Part shown: one piece after another, positions 24,341-37,700 of the stretch | Position numbering within the stretch: position 1 is the first letter of the stretch | Layout of the letters: each line of letters opens with the position of its first letter | NCBI GenBank assembly: GCA_019925105.1 | Contig: JAHGAU010000006.1 | Span: 744,001-808,000 of the forward strand | DNA from: Niebla homalea | Taxonomy: Eukaryota > Ascomycota > Lecanoromycetes > Lecanorales > Ramalinaceae | Direction of reading: 5' to 3' | DNA: 64,000 nucleotides | Notes under the pieces: model-generated | The model's database searches: none | Told to the model about the DNA's origin: nothing | The model's input: the letters and a program-made list of their open reading frames with translations, nothing else | Made by a program: the position numbers and the translations under genes

Positions 24341-27300
24341 CGGTAAATACCGGTAAAGAACGCCTTAATCCTCTAGAAACCGTTATAATTATAGATGGTA
24401 CGATTTAAAAAGAAAAAGTATATACGAGCAATACGACGCTATTTCCTTTATATTTTTATTTTATTTACTTTTATATTTCAATATATTAAAAATCTTAAGA
24501 AAATACGGATTTAAAAAATTTTTAAAAAAAGGGAAGAAAGAAGAATAAATAGTTATCTTAATAAATATAATTAAGAATAAAAAACTAAGAAAATAAAGGA
24601 AATAAGAGTATAATAAAGATTCAGAAAAGATAAATATAAATAAAGGGATATTAAGTTTTTAACCTTTTATTTAAAATCCTTTATTTATTATTTATAATTA
24701 AAAATAATTAAAATTATTTCCTTGAAAAGAAAGAGAAAATATATTAAAAGCAATATATAAATAAAAGTATAATTAAGTATTAGAGTTATATATTAAAAAA
24801 TTTATTTAAAAAAGCGTTTCTTTTACGGATTATAAGTTTAAATATTAATCTTATTATAGATATTACGTTAAGAATACGGGTAAAATATATTATTAATATA
24901 TATATAAAATCCATTTTAAATAGCGGATAATTAAGGTTTTAATTACGTTTTAAAAATAGGTAATTAAACTTAATATTATCCTTTATTATGGTAATTACGG
25001 GGCATAAGACCGTATTAATTATCCTATTTTAAGAACAGAAAAGGAGGCGGAATAAAAAAACCGATATATATATAAGGACGTAACCTAAAACGAAAATAAC
25101 CCGTTATTAAGGAGGCGATTTAACGGGTAAGCCCGGTAATACGACCGAAAGAGTTAATAGAATAATCCGAAGATTAATTAAGGCTTTAATCCGTAAATAA
25201 CTATATATATACCCTTTTAATAAAGCGTAGATTAAAATTAAAATTAAAACCATAATAATACGTTTGATAACTTTAATCCGAAATTAAAGTTAAGCAATAG
25301 AAATTAAGCGTAATAAGCTTAAGAATAATTTAAAATATAGGGTTTATTAACGTCGGCGATATAAAGTTAAAAAGGGACGTAGACCTCTCTTTAAAATATA
25401 ATAATATTACTTACGGAAATAACCTTGGTTAAGAACGGTTAAGGAATCATATTTAAATTAAAGACTTCAAAGGCTATCGTATATACGGGGATAAAGTAAA
25501 AAAAAAAGCTTATTAAAAAAGAGATACTTATAGAGATATAAGTAAGGGCTGCCACGCGCGTATAGTATAAATAGCGGACCTAGGAGGAAAGGGAGTTAAC
25601 GAAGGAGCTTAAGTAAATATATCGTCTAAATAAGGAACCGGTTAATAATTACTTTATATATAAGAGGGAGAGACAACTTATTAAGGTTAAGATTATTAAA
25701 ACTTAAGTTAAAAATATTTTTAATTAAGTTTAAATTAAATAAACGATACTATCTTTTCTTCACCGACCGTTTACGCGATTCTATTAAGGTATTAATCCTT
25801 AATAAGGACGGTATATTTTATATAAGCCCTCTTACGTTAATTAAGCTTATACGATTAAGATAAACCAGCGATACCAGTAAGGTTAACTTAATAAGGAAAT
25901 AATTAACGCGCTTGAATTAAGGGGGATAACCGAAGAAACGGGTAAAAAGAAGGTAATATAAACGGTTAAATTAATTAAGCGGAAAATAAAAAGATAAACG
26001 GAATATCCGAGATTAATAAAGTAATTAAATAATGAAACGAGATAACAATGTATTAAAAGCAGGCTATAATAATAATAATCAGGTGCTAAATATAAAGGAT
26101 AAAGGAGGGGGTGCTTATTAAGGCTGTAACTATTAAATTAATTATAAACTATAATTAATTATAAAGTACGTACGACCCTTTATATTAAACTTACGATCGG
26201 TATCGGGATTAAAGGGTATATAACGTATTAAAGAAAAAGCGCTTATTTAAACTATATCCCGATATTAAAAATCTATAAAAAGGAATTAATAATAATTAAT
26301 TAAAAAGTAAATTAATTTATATATACTTAAATAAAAACTATAATCGCCCGGCCGGTACTTAAAAATATAGTTTAAATAAGCGCTATTTAATAAACCCTTA
26401 ATACGGCGGTAATTAATAAAAGTAAAGTAACGGCTACCGTTAATTTACTGGTATCTAATATATACCCGGGCCCCGGTACGTATACGGGAGGAGTAAACTT
26501 GGATATATATTATAAGAAGCTCTTAAAAATAGGAGAGTTAAAATAAATTAAGATTATAAAGAATTATAAAGTATAACTCTAGATATATTAATTAATTACC
26601 AGATAAATAAGCCCTTATAATAATAGGAATATATTTATTTAATTTAATAAGGTTAGTAATAAGAATATACCTATTAAGGTATAAGGATGTAATTAACGTG
26701 GTTACTATAGATATAATTAAAAAAATCCTATATAAGATTCCGAAGATTATAAGTGAGTTAATGTAAATATAAAATAAGTAAGTAATATTAAGGTTATTAA
26801 TTTATATATACTCTTAAAGGGATAACCGATAATTAAGTACGAGATTAAATCAGATTTAAGATAATTTAATTAAAGTATAAAAAAAGTTAAAGATTAAATA
26901 AAGTAAAGAAATAAGGAAATTAAAAAAAAATAAGGAAAACGGATAAGCGAGAAGGATAAAATAAACGGTTATACGGTACGATTATAAAGTAAGTAAATAA
27001 TTGGACGTTACTTTTAATATTTTATTCGCCGATAAAACCGGTTAGAACGGAACTTAATAAAGGTAATAAGTAATATTACCGCGTTTAAAAGGAACCTTTT
27101 TTAGTATACCTTTTAAATATGCTTTTATCGGGATAATCGTACGTAACCCGTTAAGAGAAAGCGGGAATATAATTATTTATATATAGAAATAACCCCGAGG
27201 GTACTTAATATATTCATTAATTAAGGGAAAAGTATAGAAGCAGATAAGGGTAAATATTAAGAGTTATAATAAAAAGTATACCTTCGGTAAATATTATTAA

Positions 27301-28427
27301 GTATAATACTAAGCGTTAGAAGAGTTTATATAAAGGTTAAAGGGCTATTTAAAGATTAATAAATAACTTATTTATCGTTTTTTCTTTCCTTTAATATTTT
27401 AAATAATAATACATAAGTAATAATAACTATAATAAATTATTATACCCCTTAATTACCTTCTTAAGATTAATATAATAAATTAATGTAAAAATAGTATTAA
27501 TAAACGGGTACGAACTAAATAATTATATATAATATTATTTTAAGTACATTAATAAAGAGAAATATTGAAATCTATAAAATAAAATTTAAGTAAAACTTAC
27601 TTAAATAATCGAGTTTTCTTAAGATATATTTAAGGTTACGTAACGAACTTACTTAAGATATACTTAATAATAATAAGATTAAAAGAGATATTAAAAGTAT
27701 ACAAATAAGGAGTAAGGTAAAAAACAACCACTTATAAGATCCGATCCTTATAAAGGGCGGTATTTATAATCTTTTAACGAACGGAGTAAAACGCATTATA
27801 CCCTTATATAAATTAAGCGTATTAAACTTAAGGAAAACATAAATATAAGCAGCCCGAGCCTTAAGATAAATAAACATAAAGTACCGAGGTTATTATTATT
27901 AATAAATCAGAATAATAAAAAGGGGTACCCTCAAGAAAATTAAGTTTTAATATACTTATTCGTTATTAATACGCAAAACTTAAAAGTAAGGTTATAAAGG
28001 GAATAAGTAAATATATATATAAATAACGTTAAAAAATAAGAATTATTTATGAATAATACGTAATATTAAAAAAGCAAATTTATTATAAAAGGAGTAAGGG
28101 GCAGGTAATTATTAAATTAACATTTTCTTAACCTTTATATTAATAATAACTTAAGCTATATAATAAATATTACAAATAATTAAATAAGTAATTAAGATAT
28201 ATATAAATATATATAATATAATTTAAGGTAAAATAATATTAAGGGCAGTACCTCGTTATAAAGGGAGTTAAAAAGGAAGAAAATATAAAAGATATAAACC
28301 TTACGGATAAATATATAAAAGGATAAAAATATTAAAAGGGTTAATTGAGTTAAAAATTAATTCATATATACTTAAAAAAGGGAGGGTATAACGGATTGTT
28401 ATAATAAGCAACCTATACCTTATTAAC
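24341..28427. other. Unassigned decayed DNA downstream of E1
   Basis: About 4 kb of RIP-mutated DNA that I cannot assign. It may contain E1's missing 3' end and at least one other element. The stretch from about 24,980 to 26,200 is less mutated and reads on the plus strand as Arg/Lys-rich protein with some Gln-to-stop changes (NPLLRRRFNG, TTERVNRIIRRLIKALIRK near 25,100-25,210). About 26,440-26,520 and 27,030-27,240 are further less-mutated patches. No zinc-knuckle, RT, integrase or DDE motif was recognised, and no LTR pair was found. Confidence 0.5.
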
Positions 28428-28525
28428 TTGTATAAGGGCTGCGGCCCATCTTCAATTGCACTCCATTACTACCTGCTATTTTATCACTTTTGCTCTTTCA
28501 TCCCTTCCCAGCTTTTCTGTAGCCT
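28428..28525. other. Unmutated island of about 100 bp
   Basis: This has a sharp change to normal base composition, with many CpA and TpG dinucleotides (for example CATCTTCAATTGCACTCC). It contains no coding frame and no repeat partner elsewhere in the window. By analogy with other islands here it may be the spared terminus of an element whose other copies lie outside the window, or a sliver of original single-copy DNA. Confidence 0.6.
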
Positions 28526-29630
28526 TTTATAATTATTTAGGAATAAATTATATAAATAATAAGCTATAAATATTTACCCTTATAATCTTAAATAAACTTA
28601 GATCGGGAAAGGGCTAAAAAAGAAATTTAAAATATTACGTAAACTTATAAGATAATTTATTTATTGATAATATAATAATTAATAACGCTTAAATTAATTA
28701 AAAAAATAAAACAAAATATTAATTTCTATAATTCGTAAACTTATTAATAATTTAAAGTTTATTACCTTAAACGTTAAAAAAGCCTTTAATATTATTAATA
28801 TATCCAATCGTTAAAATTTAAAAATAATACGTATTTTTATTTTTTATAACGACTTTTATAAAGTTTAATCTTTTATTAACGGTCCGTTTAAGTTATTAAA
28901 TAAGGTATTTTTAAGAATATAAAAGATCCAGCCGCCTTAATTACGGGTAAATTTTTTATTTGAGTCCGGGGCAATATAGTAAACTTAAACGGAACGCGTT
29001 TAAGTATTATTTTAATTACGTTAACGGTTAAAGTAATCGGTTTAAAAATAATTCCTTTAATAAATAAAGTATTTAACGTTTAAAAAGGAAATTAATTTTA
29101 CGATAATAAGAATTTTTTAATCAAAACTTAACCTTTCTAAAACTTTTTATTCTGCCGGAGGGTTTAAAGGAAGTAACACGGGTTTTTATAATCTCCTTAA
29201 TTACCTTAATAAAGGTTTTATTTAGGTCGAAGGTTTTTTATTAATAATAATATTCCGAATATTAAAAACGGTTTATTTTCTTAAAATATACCCGGGTCTC
29301 GTTTAAGTTATTTAAATTATAATTTCCTTAAAGGAGGTTTTTATAAAGCTAATTAAAGAGTTAAATAATTAATTTATAAATTATAATTTTTAAGTTCCTT
29401 TTAAGATTTACGTACTTAAAGATTTTTATTAAACGGGTAAAGTTAAAATAAAATATTATAAATTTATCCTTAATTAATATTTTTAAAGCTTAAAAATTAT
29501 TAATTTAATCTTTTTTTTAATTAACATTTACAAAAATTCAATTTAAAAAAATCCAGAATTCCTTAAGGATTCGGAAGCTTATTAAAATATTATTATTCTA
29601 TTCCGTTTTTAATTATTTAAAGACTTTAAA
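28526..29630 (-). pseudogene. Unidentified decayed frame (possible retroelement)
   Basis: This RIP-mutated stretch lies left of the TR-GAG insertion. On the minus strand, about 29,300-29,090 reads as coding-like protein (FIKVIKEIIKTRVTSFKP, then SGRIKSFRKVKF). A Thr-Arg-Val/Pro segment of this sort occurs between endonuclease and RT in some fungal LINEs, but the match is too weak to assign. A patch at 28,965-29,000 with CCGGGGCAATATAG is less mutated. The sequence presumably continues at 31,690 on the other side of the TR-GAG element. Confidence 0.35.
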
Positions 29631-29791
29631 TGTCACGGTATGGATCATGGGAGGATTCCTTGGCACGGAGCGGCCTTACCTTCTTCCGTATGCTTGGCGC
29701 GTATACTTATATTTCCCACCTTCATAGCTAAATAGCTATTTATTATATATATTATACTTACTTACTTTATATATACCGTATTCTCGTAATA
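29631..29791 (+). repeat. TR-GAG left (5') LTR
   Basis: 161 bp, starting TGTCACGGTATGGATCATGG. The left 90 bp are unmutated; the right part is RIP-altered, ending CTCGTAATA where the other copy has CTCGTGACA. Preceded by the target duplication TTAAA. Confidence 0.9.
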
Positions 29792-29978
29792 AATAATAGT
29801 AATAATTAGAGTTTAACAATTTTTACAGCTTTAAGTATAATTTCTATCTGCCTTAAGTTAAGGTGGCAACGTTATAGCTTTCATATAAACCGCGTTAGAT
29901 ATACTTTCTTAATATTTAAATCGTTAATCCCTTTAAAAGGCTTTTCGACGTTATCCTTATATTACCTTATATCAGAAG

Positions 29979-31290
29979 ATGAGTAAGGCCGTATCACCCG
30001 CTTAAAATAGATACCGTAACCTCCTTAAGACCCTTAATAAGAACCTTAGAAACTTAATAGTAGGAAGAAAAAGTAAAAAATAGCCTTTAATAATAATATC
30101 TTTAAATTGCTTAAAGAAATAAACCTTAAAGTTAATAATATTTAAAAGTTAAATAAATAACTTATTAGTAAAGTCGCTGCCCTCGAAGCACGTTTATTTT
30201 CTCGTAATAAATCTAAATATCGAGAATATAATACCTTTTTTATTGATAAGAACTTTAATAATAATAATACCTTATAAGAGAAGGAAAAGGAGAAAACTAT
30301 ATTTTTAACCTTATCCTTAAAAAAAGACCGCTTCCGTATTAAAGAACTTAAATACTTTAACGGTATTAATAACGTTTATATTTTTATTAAGCGGCTTAAA
30401 ACCGTTTATAAAATTAAATCTATTAACTTCGTTAAAAAGTACCTCGTCCTTACCTTTATAAATCCGAGTGGATTAAATAAGGTTTATAATTAATAAACTT
30501 TAGAAATTAATGGTATAATTTAAATAAAACTCCTTAATAAAATAGGTTTTCTTTATAATATACTTAAATCTTAATTTAGAATCCCGGAGTATTAACTCCT
30601 TAATTAACTGAATCAAATACGGTATATACGTAAAGATACTATAAATTAAAAACCCGCAATTACGTTTATTGGTTAAATTATAACTTTAATTAAAAGACTT
30701 AACTATGATCTAAAGAGTAACTTATAATTAACCTTTATTAAATTTAAACCCTCCTTATAAAGCATTTTATTATTCCCTGGTTTAAATATGGATCTCTTTA
30801 TGTCTTAGGTGTAAATCCGGTAAATCGTATAGTTTAAATAATACCGTACCTTTAATAAATTTATTTATTCGATACCTTATTTATAGTAAGTAATACCGAA
30901 TGCCGTTATTAATAATTACGATTACGATAAACGATTTAATCGTAATCGACATCCTTACCCACCTTATAATAATTATTTAAATTAAGGCCTTTACCCTGAA
31001 TAAAAGCTGCTTACCGCAAATTACGTATTAATATATTAGGCCGAGCCTATTGATAATGACGATCTTAGGCCTTTCCTTTACGTCCTTAACGATAACGTCC
31101 TTAAATACGTTAAAGTTAACTTTAATAATATTCATTAAAAAAATTACGATCTTATTAATAAATAAGGCTATCGTTAACGTATTTATAAGCTATTTAAGTA
31201 ATAATATTTTTAATATACGATTTAAGAATACCTTAGAAATTACGTTTTTAAGTAATTCAGCTTAATCATAATCCTTACATCCATAATTAT
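29979..31290 (+). pseudogene. gag-like gene of the TR-GAG element
   Basis: This is a RIP-damaged gag. A candidate start ATG lies at 29,979-29,981 (MSKAVSPA...), followed by a frame change near 30,050-30,085. Then comes a readable frame with a coiled-coil-like stretch (KVAALEARLFSRNKSKYREY, about 30,170-30,235) and the capsid-like core at about 30,330-30,460 (RIKELKYFNGINNVYIFIKR, then LKTVYKIKSINF). It continues with ITFIGQIITLIKRLNYDL near 30,660-30,715, followed by a Tyr/Asn/Pro-rich tail near 30,900-31,020. The order resembles fungal retrotransposon capsid proteins. No zinc knuckle is visible. The 71-codon open frame at 31,050-31,265 is an overlapping frame without coding signal. Confidence 0.75.
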
Positions 31291-31527
31291 TTCCCGGGTA
31301 AATTACGAGAATTACTCGGTTTATACCCTTTTTCGGTTTTCGGTTTTTTTAATATACGATCTTATCGGCCTTTATTTCTTAACAATTATATATTTAATCA
31401 ATATAATCTATATACTTAAAGCTTCCCCTCGGTTACCTTTATTACTAAGTATATTAACATTTATGGTATTTTATGGTAGATATAATATAACGTAGATATC
31501 GCTTTTTTCTCTTTTTTATAAGTATAT

Positions 31528-31689
31528 TATCACGGTATGGATTATGGGAGGATTCCTTGGCACGGAGCGGCCTTACCTTCTTCCGCATGCTTGGCGCGTA
31601 TACTCATATTTCCCACCTTCATAGCTAGATAGCTACTCATCATACATATTACACCCACTCACTTTATGCATACCGCATTTCTCGTGACA
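31528..31689 (+). repeat. TR-GAG right (3') LTR
   Basis: 162 bp, almost entirely unmutated, from TATCACGGTATGGATTATGG to CTCGTGACA. The first base pair context (TG to TA) and one later site show RIP changes. Followed by TTAAA. Confidence 0.9.
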
Positions 31690-32270
31690 TTAAACTTAAT
31701 AATATTAAAATATAATCAACTGAAACTTATATAATTAAGTATTAATCCTTATTTATCCGGAGCTTAATAATAATACGGCGTTTAAAAAAACGGTATTAAT
31801 TACGGTTTTCCTTTATAAAGGGTTTAAGATCCTTAATTTTAATTAACTTAAACTTCTTATAAAAAGTAAAAAATATATTAAATTAATAAAATAAAAAAGT
31901 TAAATTATTCCGTAAAAGATTTATAAACTCAATAATAAGGTTTACGTTTTAACTTTTTAATTTACGGTTACGGATTTTTCATACCTTAAAACGGTTTAAG
32001 TTCTCCGGGGGAGGAAAGTTCTTATAATTTTATTATTATAAGCTGATAATTTAATTCATTTTTAATTATAAGTTTTTCTTAATATCGTCTAATTTTATTT
32101 AAAAGACTTATATTTTATTATTTACGTCCTTATAATATTATATATTAACGTTACGTTTTTAATATAAAAAGTTTAATTACTTTAAGAATTCCTTAAATCT
32201 CTGAAATAATACGGATTAAAAAATAAAATAAATATAAGTCATTAATTAATTCCTTTAAAGCGGTACCTTT
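31690..32270. other. Unassigned decayed DNA right of TR-GAG
   Basis: A RIP-mutated stretch, presumably the continuation of 28,526-29,630 before the TR-GAG insertion. No motif was recognised on either strand. A short, less mutated purine patch (CTCCGGGGGAGGAAAG) lies at about 32,000-32,016. Confidence 0.4.
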
Positions 32271-32275
32271 TAATT

Positions 32276-33000
32276 TGATTGATTGATTTATTTATTTATT
32301 TATGTACGAGTCTAGCTACTTTAAGTTAATTTCGGCGTTCTATAATATTAATGGCTAAGTTACGGTTATCTTAATATTTATATTTATTTTAAACTTATTA
32401 CTTCAATTTAAAAGGGAAGAAAAAACCGTAATTAATTAACTTAACCTTAACTTACCCTAGACGTTAACCCGATTTAAATAAAAACCTCTCCTTTATAATT
32501 AATTACCTTAATATTATAATTAAGTCTTTACGTTAATCTAATTAAGAATAATAATTACCTTAAATCCTTAATTTATTATTTTTATTAAGAATCCTTTATA
32601 TTTTAATATTATAATCCGTAATAAGGATTTAATAATAATATTAAGCTTAATTAAAAGAAAATAACCTTAATTATATAACTTTATTTTTCTTACCGTTAAA
32701 ACTTTATTTTAAGTATTTTATTATATAGTTTTTCGGATTAACCTTATTTAATCTTAATTTTAACTTTTTAACGTTAAATCCTTATAATCCCTTTTTACTA
32801 GCCTTATGTAATAATTAAGCTTATTTAAGGTTAACTATAAATATCAGTAAATAATTAAATATTTATTATTACTTTATTTATATTAATTACGTAATTTACC
32901 GGATAAGGTTTAAGGGCTCTTAACGAAATCATCCTTTACTTTTGAAATATTCGATTATTCTATAGTTTATTTTCTGTACGCAAAAATGCCATTTCACCGC
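32276..33000 (-). mobile_element. Probable LINE 3'-end fragment (copy F)
   Basis: It starts with TTGATTGATTGATTTATTTA and continues with a block (GTCTAGCTACTTTAAGTTAA, then TTTCGGCGTTCTATAATATT) that matches the inverted 3' ends of copies C and D. Beyond about 32,400 the alignment with the other copies fades, so this is either a diverged subfamily or a very short 5'-truncated copy followed by other DNA. No RT or RNase H motif was found. Confidence 0.5.
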
Positions 33001-34025
33001 GCTCGCCCCACCTTTTAATTTATAATAACGTTAACGGGTGATATAGTCCTTATGTCCCGTCCCCTATAATTATTATTTAAAACCGGGTTCTTAATAATTA
33101 AATAATTTATCGGGTTTTTATTTTGTTTACTTTATTAGGAAAAAGCTTTATCCTTAATAAATAATATCGGTTAATTAAGGTCCCCTTAAAAACCACTTTA
33201 TAAGTTATATTTTAACGTTAAGGTTTTTAATAAAAAGGTTTAAGGTTTATTATTTATAATCTTAATAAATAAAAAATAAGTTAAAAATAAATTAAGGTTA
33301 AAAAAATATAAATAAATAAAAGAAAAGATTAAGAAAAGTGAAAAAGATAAATCTTTTAACCCTTTTATTAAACGGATTCTATATTATAAGGGTAATATCG
33401 TAAGGTAAAATCATGAAATTTATATTGATAATAAAATTTAATATTATTCTTTTATATTATAAAATATTCCTTAAAGTTTTTTTTCTTCCGGGTATTAAAT
33501 ACTTTATATTATAAGATAAGTATAAAATTAAATATCCTAATGAAAGGTTTTAAGGAATAAAAAGATAAATAATAAATAAGGAATTTATAGGCTCCCGTAA
33601 ACTTATTCTTAATTAAATTTATAATATTTTTAAAGTTTACTTTATTTATAGCCTTTAAATCGTTTTATTAAAACTTAACCTTTTAAATTAATTCTTTATA
33701 TAGTTTAATAGAATTAATATTTACCTATTTAAAGCTATCGTAGTTTTCCGTTTTAATTATTAACGTATTTTTATAGCCCGTCCCGATACTAATTGCCGTA
33801 CGTTTTAACCGTAATTACCGCCCGTTTAATACCGTTAATAATTATCGGCTTACCGTTTATTATTAATAAGTATTATTAATAAAAGCCTTTATTTTACCTT
33901 ATTACTCCCTATAAGGGCGTAAACAGGTTAACTTTAATATAATATTAAAGTATAAGCCCCTTTAAGGTGGTTAAAAGGCAAAGGGTATATTACGTATTAT
34001 TAAAGATATTAAAATATAAAGGTGT
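33001..34025. other. Unassigned stretch left of the hAT-like element
   Basis: Mostly RIP-mutated. A short unmutated patch at 32,970-33,012 (CGCAAAAATGCCATTTCACC) and CpG-rich words at 33,770-33,850 and 33,950-33,985 are the only islands. No gene, LTR pair or transposon motif was recognised. Confidence 0.45.
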
Positions 34026-34150
34026 CAGAGTGAAAAGGCCGAAGGTCCTAATATACCCAGTCGGTGACACTCCTGGGTACCGGATTAACCCCGGGCTTAC
34101 TCCGGGAAGCGGGACGGGAAAGGACGGGATTTAACAATATATATCCTATC
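34026..34150. repeat. Left terminal/subterminal inverted repeat of the hAT-like element
   Basis: An unmutated, GC-rich end that starts CAGAGTG. It contains several CCCGGG-type words and the 20-bp block at 34,099-34,118 that pairs in inverse orientation with 42,417-42,436. Confidence 0.72.
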
Positions 34151-34419
34151 CCGTATGGGATAAGATAAGGCTGAATTCCATCTTATCTTATCCTTAATCC
34201 GCCGGGATAAAATAAGGATATATTAAGATTTTAATATTTATTATTAAAATATTATTTAATAAAGATTAATTAATTAAAATTAAGGGAAAAATTATTTATT
34301 AATTATATTCTTTAAAAATTATAATAAATATAATAATAATTATAATAATTCTTATAATAGTAATCTTAACTATTTATATATTTATATTAACGTTAATATT
34401 AATATTAATATTATTTTCC

Positions 34420-34574
34420 CTTTAAGTATTATTCTCTTTTTAAGTATTATTCTTTTTTTAAGTATTTATATCCCTTTAAGTATATATATTCCTTTAAATA
34501 TTAATACCTTCCCTTTAAATATTTATAATATCTATATAAGTATTATTATCCTCGTTTTTAATATCTTTATTTTC

Positions 34575-34606
<32 letters not shown>

Positions 34607-34752
34607 CGTTATTATTATTACCGTTATTATTATAATAGGATTTATTATTACGACCATTATTATTATTATTATTACCACGACCACGCAGAGTACCCCGGGT
34701 ACTGCTACCCCGGGATTTACCCCCCCGGGATTTACTACCCCGGGATTTATTA
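34420..34752. repeat. Simple and short tandem repeats near the left end of the hAT-like element
   Basis: Three arrays in a row: diverged copies of CCCTTTAAGTATTATT (about 34,420-34,545), a TTA microsatellite with occasional CG (34,565-34,660), and about four copies of a 15-bp unit, ACCCCGGGATTTACT (34,688-34,752). The last array is unmutated. Confidence 0.8.
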
Positions 34753-34759
34753 CTATATT

Positions 34760-37700
34760 TAAGCTAATAAGTTAAACCGTTTAACGGTTATATATTTATA
34801 AATAATAATATAAAGCTTGGTTAACTTATAAGTATAAAAAGGGAAAAAGCTTTATCGGTTTATATGATTGCCTTAATTAATTAATTATCTTTAACCTGGA
34901 TAATAACGTACTTAACGTAAATATAAGTGAAATTATATACTTTTAACGTAAAATTAATAAAATATAAGGAATTATATTAATAATCTTATATTTAAAGTAA
35001 AAAATAAAATATATTTTTATTACTTCTTAAATAATATAGATGACTATTCGTTAAAACCAGAAATTATCTTTTTTAATTTATTTAAAAGTAATCTCTTTAT
35101 ATAAACGTATTATTAACGTAAAAAAAGTTAAGGTTTAATTAACTTTTAATAACGCTTAATTTTACGTAATACTTTCATTAAATTAATTATATTAATCTTA
35201 ATAATTATAATAATAATTATAATAAGGATTTACTCCCTATTTATACCTTATATTTCTTCTTAATAATTAATATTCCTTAACTTCCCAGAATCTTTATATT
35301 ATATATTCGTATTAATAATTAAAGTTTCTTTTTAGTTAATTTCTTAATAATTTAATTAATACGGGTTATTATACGTGGTATAATATATATATAATAATAT
35401 AAAAATAATATCTATTAATTATTTAATAATTAAAAGGATATAAAGGATAAATATTAGATAAGTATAAAATATAAATATAATTAAATATAAAATAAAAAAT
35501 AAAAAATACTTTAAGGTAAAATTATTAGCTGGTACGTATTTAAAGTAAATTTTAATACTACTGAAATTCATACCCGATTAAGTTTAACGTTAAAAAAGTA
35601 AATACTTTAAATTTACCCAGAAAAAAGTTAGATAATATAAAGTAATAAATATGATCTTATTATTATTTAATATTTTAATTAATAACTTTTCTGCTTATTT
35701 TTTTTAATAATTAAAGCTATTAAATATAATACTATTTTATCCTTATAAAACCTATATAACGTTAATTTTAATTATGATTAACTTGAAAAAAAAGTCTTAA
35801 ATTACTTTAAAAACTCAGCAATAAAGGTAATATATATCGTTTTAATAATATTATTATTTTAACGCTTAACCGGATTATTTATATTAATCTTTATAATAAT
35901 TAAAATATAATTTTTTATAGATTCCCAGTTTTAAAATTTAATTTTAGAAATTTTAATAAATTAAATTTAACGCTTATTTTATTTATAAATTTATTAATAT
36001 ATTTATTAAAATTCTTAATTTTAAATTCTTAATTCCTTATTTATTTTTTCTTTTATTAAGTAACTTTTTAAATAATCTTTTATTTTAATATCCTTATAAT
36101 ATTATAGTTTTAAGTCTTATAATTATAAATTATAATAAGAACCCTTTTATAAACTTCTTATTTAAAGTAAAATCCGAAGAGAATAATTATTATATATAAA
36201 AAACTTTAAAAATTTAAAGCTTAAGCGTTTTTTTTATATATATTAATTATTTAAAGGATAAGTCTTTTATAATTAATAATATTACTTTCTAAGATAATTT
36301 ACCTCGTAAATTACGTAATAAGAAGCTTAATCCGTAAGTAAAACTTAAAATAAAAGAAGAGCTTTTAAAGGATAAATTTTTTATAATTAATAATATTACT
36401 TTTTAAAATAATTTACTTTATAAACTATAGACTAAAAGGTTTAATCCGTAAAGGAAATATAAAGTAAAAGAAAAGCTTTTATAGAACTTATATATAGTAA
36501 AATCGCGTAATCGGATTGCCTAATTTTACCCTTTAAAATAATAATTAGAAAAAGTAAAATATATTAATTAAACCGTTTTAAGCTATTATTTATTTCAATT
36601 AAAAAGGATTAATAAATAAAAGAAAATTATTATTAAAGATTAGGTTCTATTAAAAATATAAATTAAAAAGAACGTTATAAATAACCGGTATATTAATTAA
36701 TATAATTATCTTTATATTTATCGTATTTATAATTATTAATATTCTTAATAATTAATATATTAATATTTTCGCTTTAAGCTATAATCTCCAGTTAAATAAG
36801 ACATAAAAGTTAAAGTTAATAAAAGATAATAATAATCCTTTATAAAAGGATTAAAATAATAATAAAGTAATAATAAGTATAATTTTTACTATAATATATA
36901 TATAATTAATTTAATTTTTTAGTAAACCCGAGATTTATAACGCTTTTAATATAAACGGAAATTAAAAAAGCCGGCTTAAATAAATTTAATATTAAAAAGC
37001 TTTTAATAAACGTAATTAATATATAAAATATTATAATATAATTTAATTTAAAAAAATTAAATGCTTATAATATAATTTTATTAAATTTATATAACGTAAA
37101 ATATAAAAATTATAAACAGATTAAATACCCGATTTCTTAACTTTTATACGTATTTTTAAAAAGGTATATTAATTAAAATTTTATAATTATTATTATATTA
37201 ATCGAATATAAGATTAACCGTTTATATAAGGATTTACCGTTACCGTATAAATATTTCTTTAAATAAAAGCGGGTAATTTAACGTAATAAAGTTACTCATA
37301 TTTATAAGTTATTCCTATATAATAATAATTATGAATAAGATAAATAAGTAATATTATTTAAACTTATATCTTAATAAAAGAATTATAACTTTAAAAAATA
37401 AAATTAAGACCCTATAATAAATAAAATAAAGGTAAAAGAAGCTTAAATATTAATTATATATAACTTTAAGGATAAAATTTTTATTAATTATTAACGTATT
37501 ATTACGGTTATTAATAAATTAATTATAATCCTTAAAAGTAGCAATTTCTATTATAACCTTTTTTAAAAAGGATATATTTAATTAATAAAGAGTTTTTAAT
37601 TTAAGGAATATAATTAAATTTAATATTAATCTTATAAAATTGTTTTTCTTAATTAAAAAACTTATAACTTAATTAAAAATTTAATTAGAAAATATAGTGA

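Larger units (their letters stand above)
29631..31689 (+). mobile_element. TR-GAG-type LTR element (LTR-gag-LTR, no pol)
   Basis: A compact 2,059-bp element with 161/162-bp LTRs (TGTCAC...GTGACA), flanked on both sides by TTAAA (29,626-29,630 and 31,690-31,694). The interior (1.74 kb) holds only a gag-like frame on the plus strand; RT, RNase H and integrase motifs are absent and there is no room for them. This fits non-autonomous terminal-repeat retrotransposons with a GAG domain, mobilised in trans by a relative. The exact target duplication shows that the structure is complete rather than a deletion product of unknown extent. Confidence 0.88.

Noticed and set aside
26041..26120. CCHC zinc knuckle near TGTATTAAAAGCAGGC
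   Set aside because: Spacing and frame do not give C-x2-C-x4-H-x4-C without assuming changes that RIP does not make.
31050..31265. 71-codon open frame in the TR-GAG interior
   Set aside because: It is in a different frame from the gag reading that can be followed through RIP stops; composition only.
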